Source: Alicycliphilus denitrificans K601 (GTDB taxonomy: Bacteria > Pseudomonadota > Gammaproteobacteria > Burkholderiales > Burkholderiaceae_C). Taken from it: DNA of 64,000 nucleotides. A program made the position numbers and the translations under genes. The notes below the pieces were generated by a model, which was given only the letters and a program-made list of their open reading frames with translations, had not been told where the DNA came from and searched no databases. Below, one piece after another: positions 63,036-64,000 of the stretch; positions within the stretch are counted from its first letter, which is position 1, and every line of letters starts with the position of its first letter. The stretch is from the NCBI RefSeq assembly GCF_000204645.1, contig NC_015422.1, positions 62,001 to 126,000 of the forward strand, read 5' to 3'.

Positions 63036-63716
63036 TTAGGCGCGGCGCAGCGTGAAGGTGCCGGGCCAGCGCTGTGCGACGGCCTGCGGAGGGGCCCAGG
63101 CGGGCGCGCCATCCGTGCGGCATTCCTGCAGCGCCCAGTGCTGTACGCCCTCGGCCGCCAGGGCGTCGGCGAGGGCCTGCAGGTCGTCATCGCCGTACAG
63201 GCCCGCGTTCCAGGTGGTGCGGCACTCATGGGCCACGCCGCTGGCGAGCACGAGCCGCAGCGACTCCCATGCCTTCGCCCCGCTGCCCGGCGTGCGCGTG
63301 ATCGCGTCGTAGCGGTGCAGCGGCGCCTTGATGTCCAGCCCCACCCAGTCGAGCAGCGGCAGCAGGGTGGCCAGCCGCTCGGGGTACATGCCGGCGGTGT
63401 GCAGCCCCGTGGCGAAGCCCATCGCGCGCACGCGCGCCAGCGCGTCGGGCAGGCCGGCCTGCAGCGTGGGCTCGCCGCCCGAGAACACCACGCCGTCGAG
63501 CAGGCCGCGCCGCGCGTGCAGCAACTGCTGCACGTCGGCCCAGGCGTGGGCCGTGGGCGTGGCGGCGTCGAGCAGCCCGGTGTTGTGGCAATAGCCGCAG
63601 CGCCAGGGGCAGCCCTGGCAGAACACCACGGCCGCGAGGCGGCCGGGGAAGTCGATGGTGGTGAGCGGCGTCAGGCCGCCGATGCGCAGCGCTTCAGCAG
63701 GCGTTGCTGCAGCCAC
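63036..63716 (-). CDS. nrdG: Anaerobic ribonucleotide reductase activase (NrdG-type radical SAM)
   Basis: A 226-aa radical-SAM enzyme that generates the glycyl radical on the class III reductase. VVFCQGCPWRCGYCHNTGLL holds the cluster cysteines Cys36, Cys40 and Cys43 (CxxxCxxC), with GGEP in VVFSGGEPTLQAG for SAM binding. The start is GTG at 63716, inside the end of the upstream small gene (23-bp overlap). Convergent with recQ, 3 bp apart. Confidence 0.9.
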   Translation of the reverse strand: MAAATPAEALRIGGLTPLTTIDFPGRLAAVVFCQGCPWRCGYCHNTGLLDAATPTAHAWADVQQLLHARRGLLDGVVFSGGEPTLQAGLPDALARVRAMGFATGLHTAGMYPERLATLLPLLDWVGLDIKAPLHRYDAITRTPGSGAKAWESLRLVLASGVAHECRTTWNAGLYGDDDLQALADALAAEGVQHWALQECRTDGAPAWAPPQAVAQRWPGTFTLRRA

Positions 63717-63894
63717 GCGCGTGCTCGGAGAAAAACTGGCGCTCGTTGTGCTCGCCCTGCTTGCCCACGTTGAAGCTGGCCACGGGGCGGTGGTAGCCCA
63801 TCACGCGGGTCCAGACCTCGCAGGGCTGGCGCTCGTCGTCGGTGAGCTGCACGGCGGCCAGGGCGGCTTGTTCGGTGGTGGAGAAATGGCTCAT
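63694..63894 (-). CDS. Stand-alone glycyl-radical tail resembling the NrdD C-terminus
   Basis: A 66-aa protein whose centre, TRVMGYHRPVASFNVGKQGE, matches the glycyl-radical loop of class III ribonucleotide reductases (RVxGY ... FN.GKQ.E..ER); Gly33 is the predicted radical site. The large catalytic domain is absent from this gene. AAGGAG precedes the ATG at 63894. It overlaps nrdG, so the two are translationally linked. The remaining C-terminal residues end in two cysteines (CSNAC). The partner nrdD is probably just beyond the right edge. Confidence 0.75.
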   Translation of the reverse strand: MSHFSTTEQAALAAVQLTDDERQPCEVWTRVMGYHRPVASFNVGKQGEHNERQFFSEHARGCSNAC

Positions 63895-63913
63895 GGTGAA
63901 CTCCTTGGGGGGT

Positions 63914-63980
63914 TGAAAACTACGGTTTTGATAGCTGCTTGCGCTTGATGGGTAAGGGATGGAGGCCGATTTGGCTTCAA
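63914..63980 (+). repeat. Dispersed repeat, copy R8
   Basis: TTTTGATAGCTGCTTGCGCT then TGATGGGTAAG, GGATGGAGGCCGATTT and GGCTTCAA, between the glycyl-radical gene and whatever lies upstream. It is the clearest sequence-level copy although its right hairpin arm is weak. Confidence 0.75.
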
Positions 63981-64000
63981 GCCGCGAGCAGGTGCCGGCG
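63977..64000 (-). other. Possible 3' end of an upstream minus-strand gene
   Basis: The last 24 bases read on the minus strand as R-R-H-L-L-A-A-stop. This could be the C-terminus of the gene preceding the glycyl-radical tail, perhaps nrdD. Too short to assign. Confidence 0.25.

Overview
The window is a GC-rich (roughly 68-70% by eye), densely packed chromosomal segment of a betaproteobacterium, most likely Comamonadaceae (Acidovorax/Alicycliphilus/Diaphorobacter-like). The evidence is the gene order mnmG - rsmG - lysE-type exporter - parA - hydrolase - parB, several orphan Bug/TctC-type solute receptors each beside a LysR gene, a metH gene coding only the homocysteine-methyltransferase module, and a short dispersed repeat that I recall from this family. 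No rRNA, tRNA, transposase, prophage or CRISPR array was seen. The assignment rests on gene content read by eye, not on a search.

Layout. 1-2.3 kb: a minus-strand run of redox genes (FMN reductase, YkgJ-type cysteine cluster protein, glutathione S-transferase, Old Yellow Enzyme cut by the window edge). 2.3-8.2 kb: origin-proximal segregation block (mnmG, HhH protein, rsmG, LysE, parA, hydrolase, parB) with five parS-like sites between 0.7 and 5.2 kb. 8.2-18.9 kb: mixed housekeeping (membrane methyltransferase, peptidoglycan-binding lipoprotein, AraC/MFS pair, MscS channel, FAD-linked dehydrogenase, cobalamin adenosyltransferase, thioesterase, acetyl-CoA hydrolase/CoA-transferase, zinc-ribbon protein). 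19-23.2 kb: catabolic cassette A (LysR, Bug receptor, two SDRs, carboxymuconolactone decarboxylase-like protein). 23.2-29 kb: NCS2 permease, FkbM methyltransferase, UbiH/UbiM-type hydroxylase, acetoacetyl-CoA synthetase. 29-34.8 kb: cassette B (LysR divergent from Bug, two acyl-CoA dehydrogenases, enoyl-CoA hydratase), then pssA. 34.8-37.5 kb: a decayed siderophore-uptake locus. 37.6-39.6 kb: minCDE. 39.6-42.8 kb: cassette C (LysR divergent from Bug and an enolase-superfamily sugar-acid dehydratase). 42.8-53.4 kb: flavin reductase, alpha/beta hydrolase, TetR, Usp, phosphoesterase, LysR, small membrane proteins, pckG, ilvA, aidB. 53.5-60.9 kb: mgtA, metH module, LysR, then cassette D (acyl-CoA dehydrogenase, cupin, Bug). 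61-64 kb: recQ and an anaerobic ribonucleotide reductase end (nrdG plus a detached glycyl-radical tail).

How the genes work together. ParA, ParB and the parS cluster form the chromosome-partition centromere. MinCDE places the septum. The four Bug cassettes look like separate uptake/sensing modules for organic acids feeding acyl-CoA or sugar-acid catabolism; none has its own TctA/TctB membrane subunits here. PckG, acetyl-CoA hydrolase/transferase and acetoacetyl-CoA synthetase fit growth on organic acids. The least-explained signals are a hairpin-forming dispersed repeat (eight copies, one inside a coding sequence), an RNA hairpin that would hide the ribosome-binding site of one Bug gene, and a stand-alone glycyl-radical tail.
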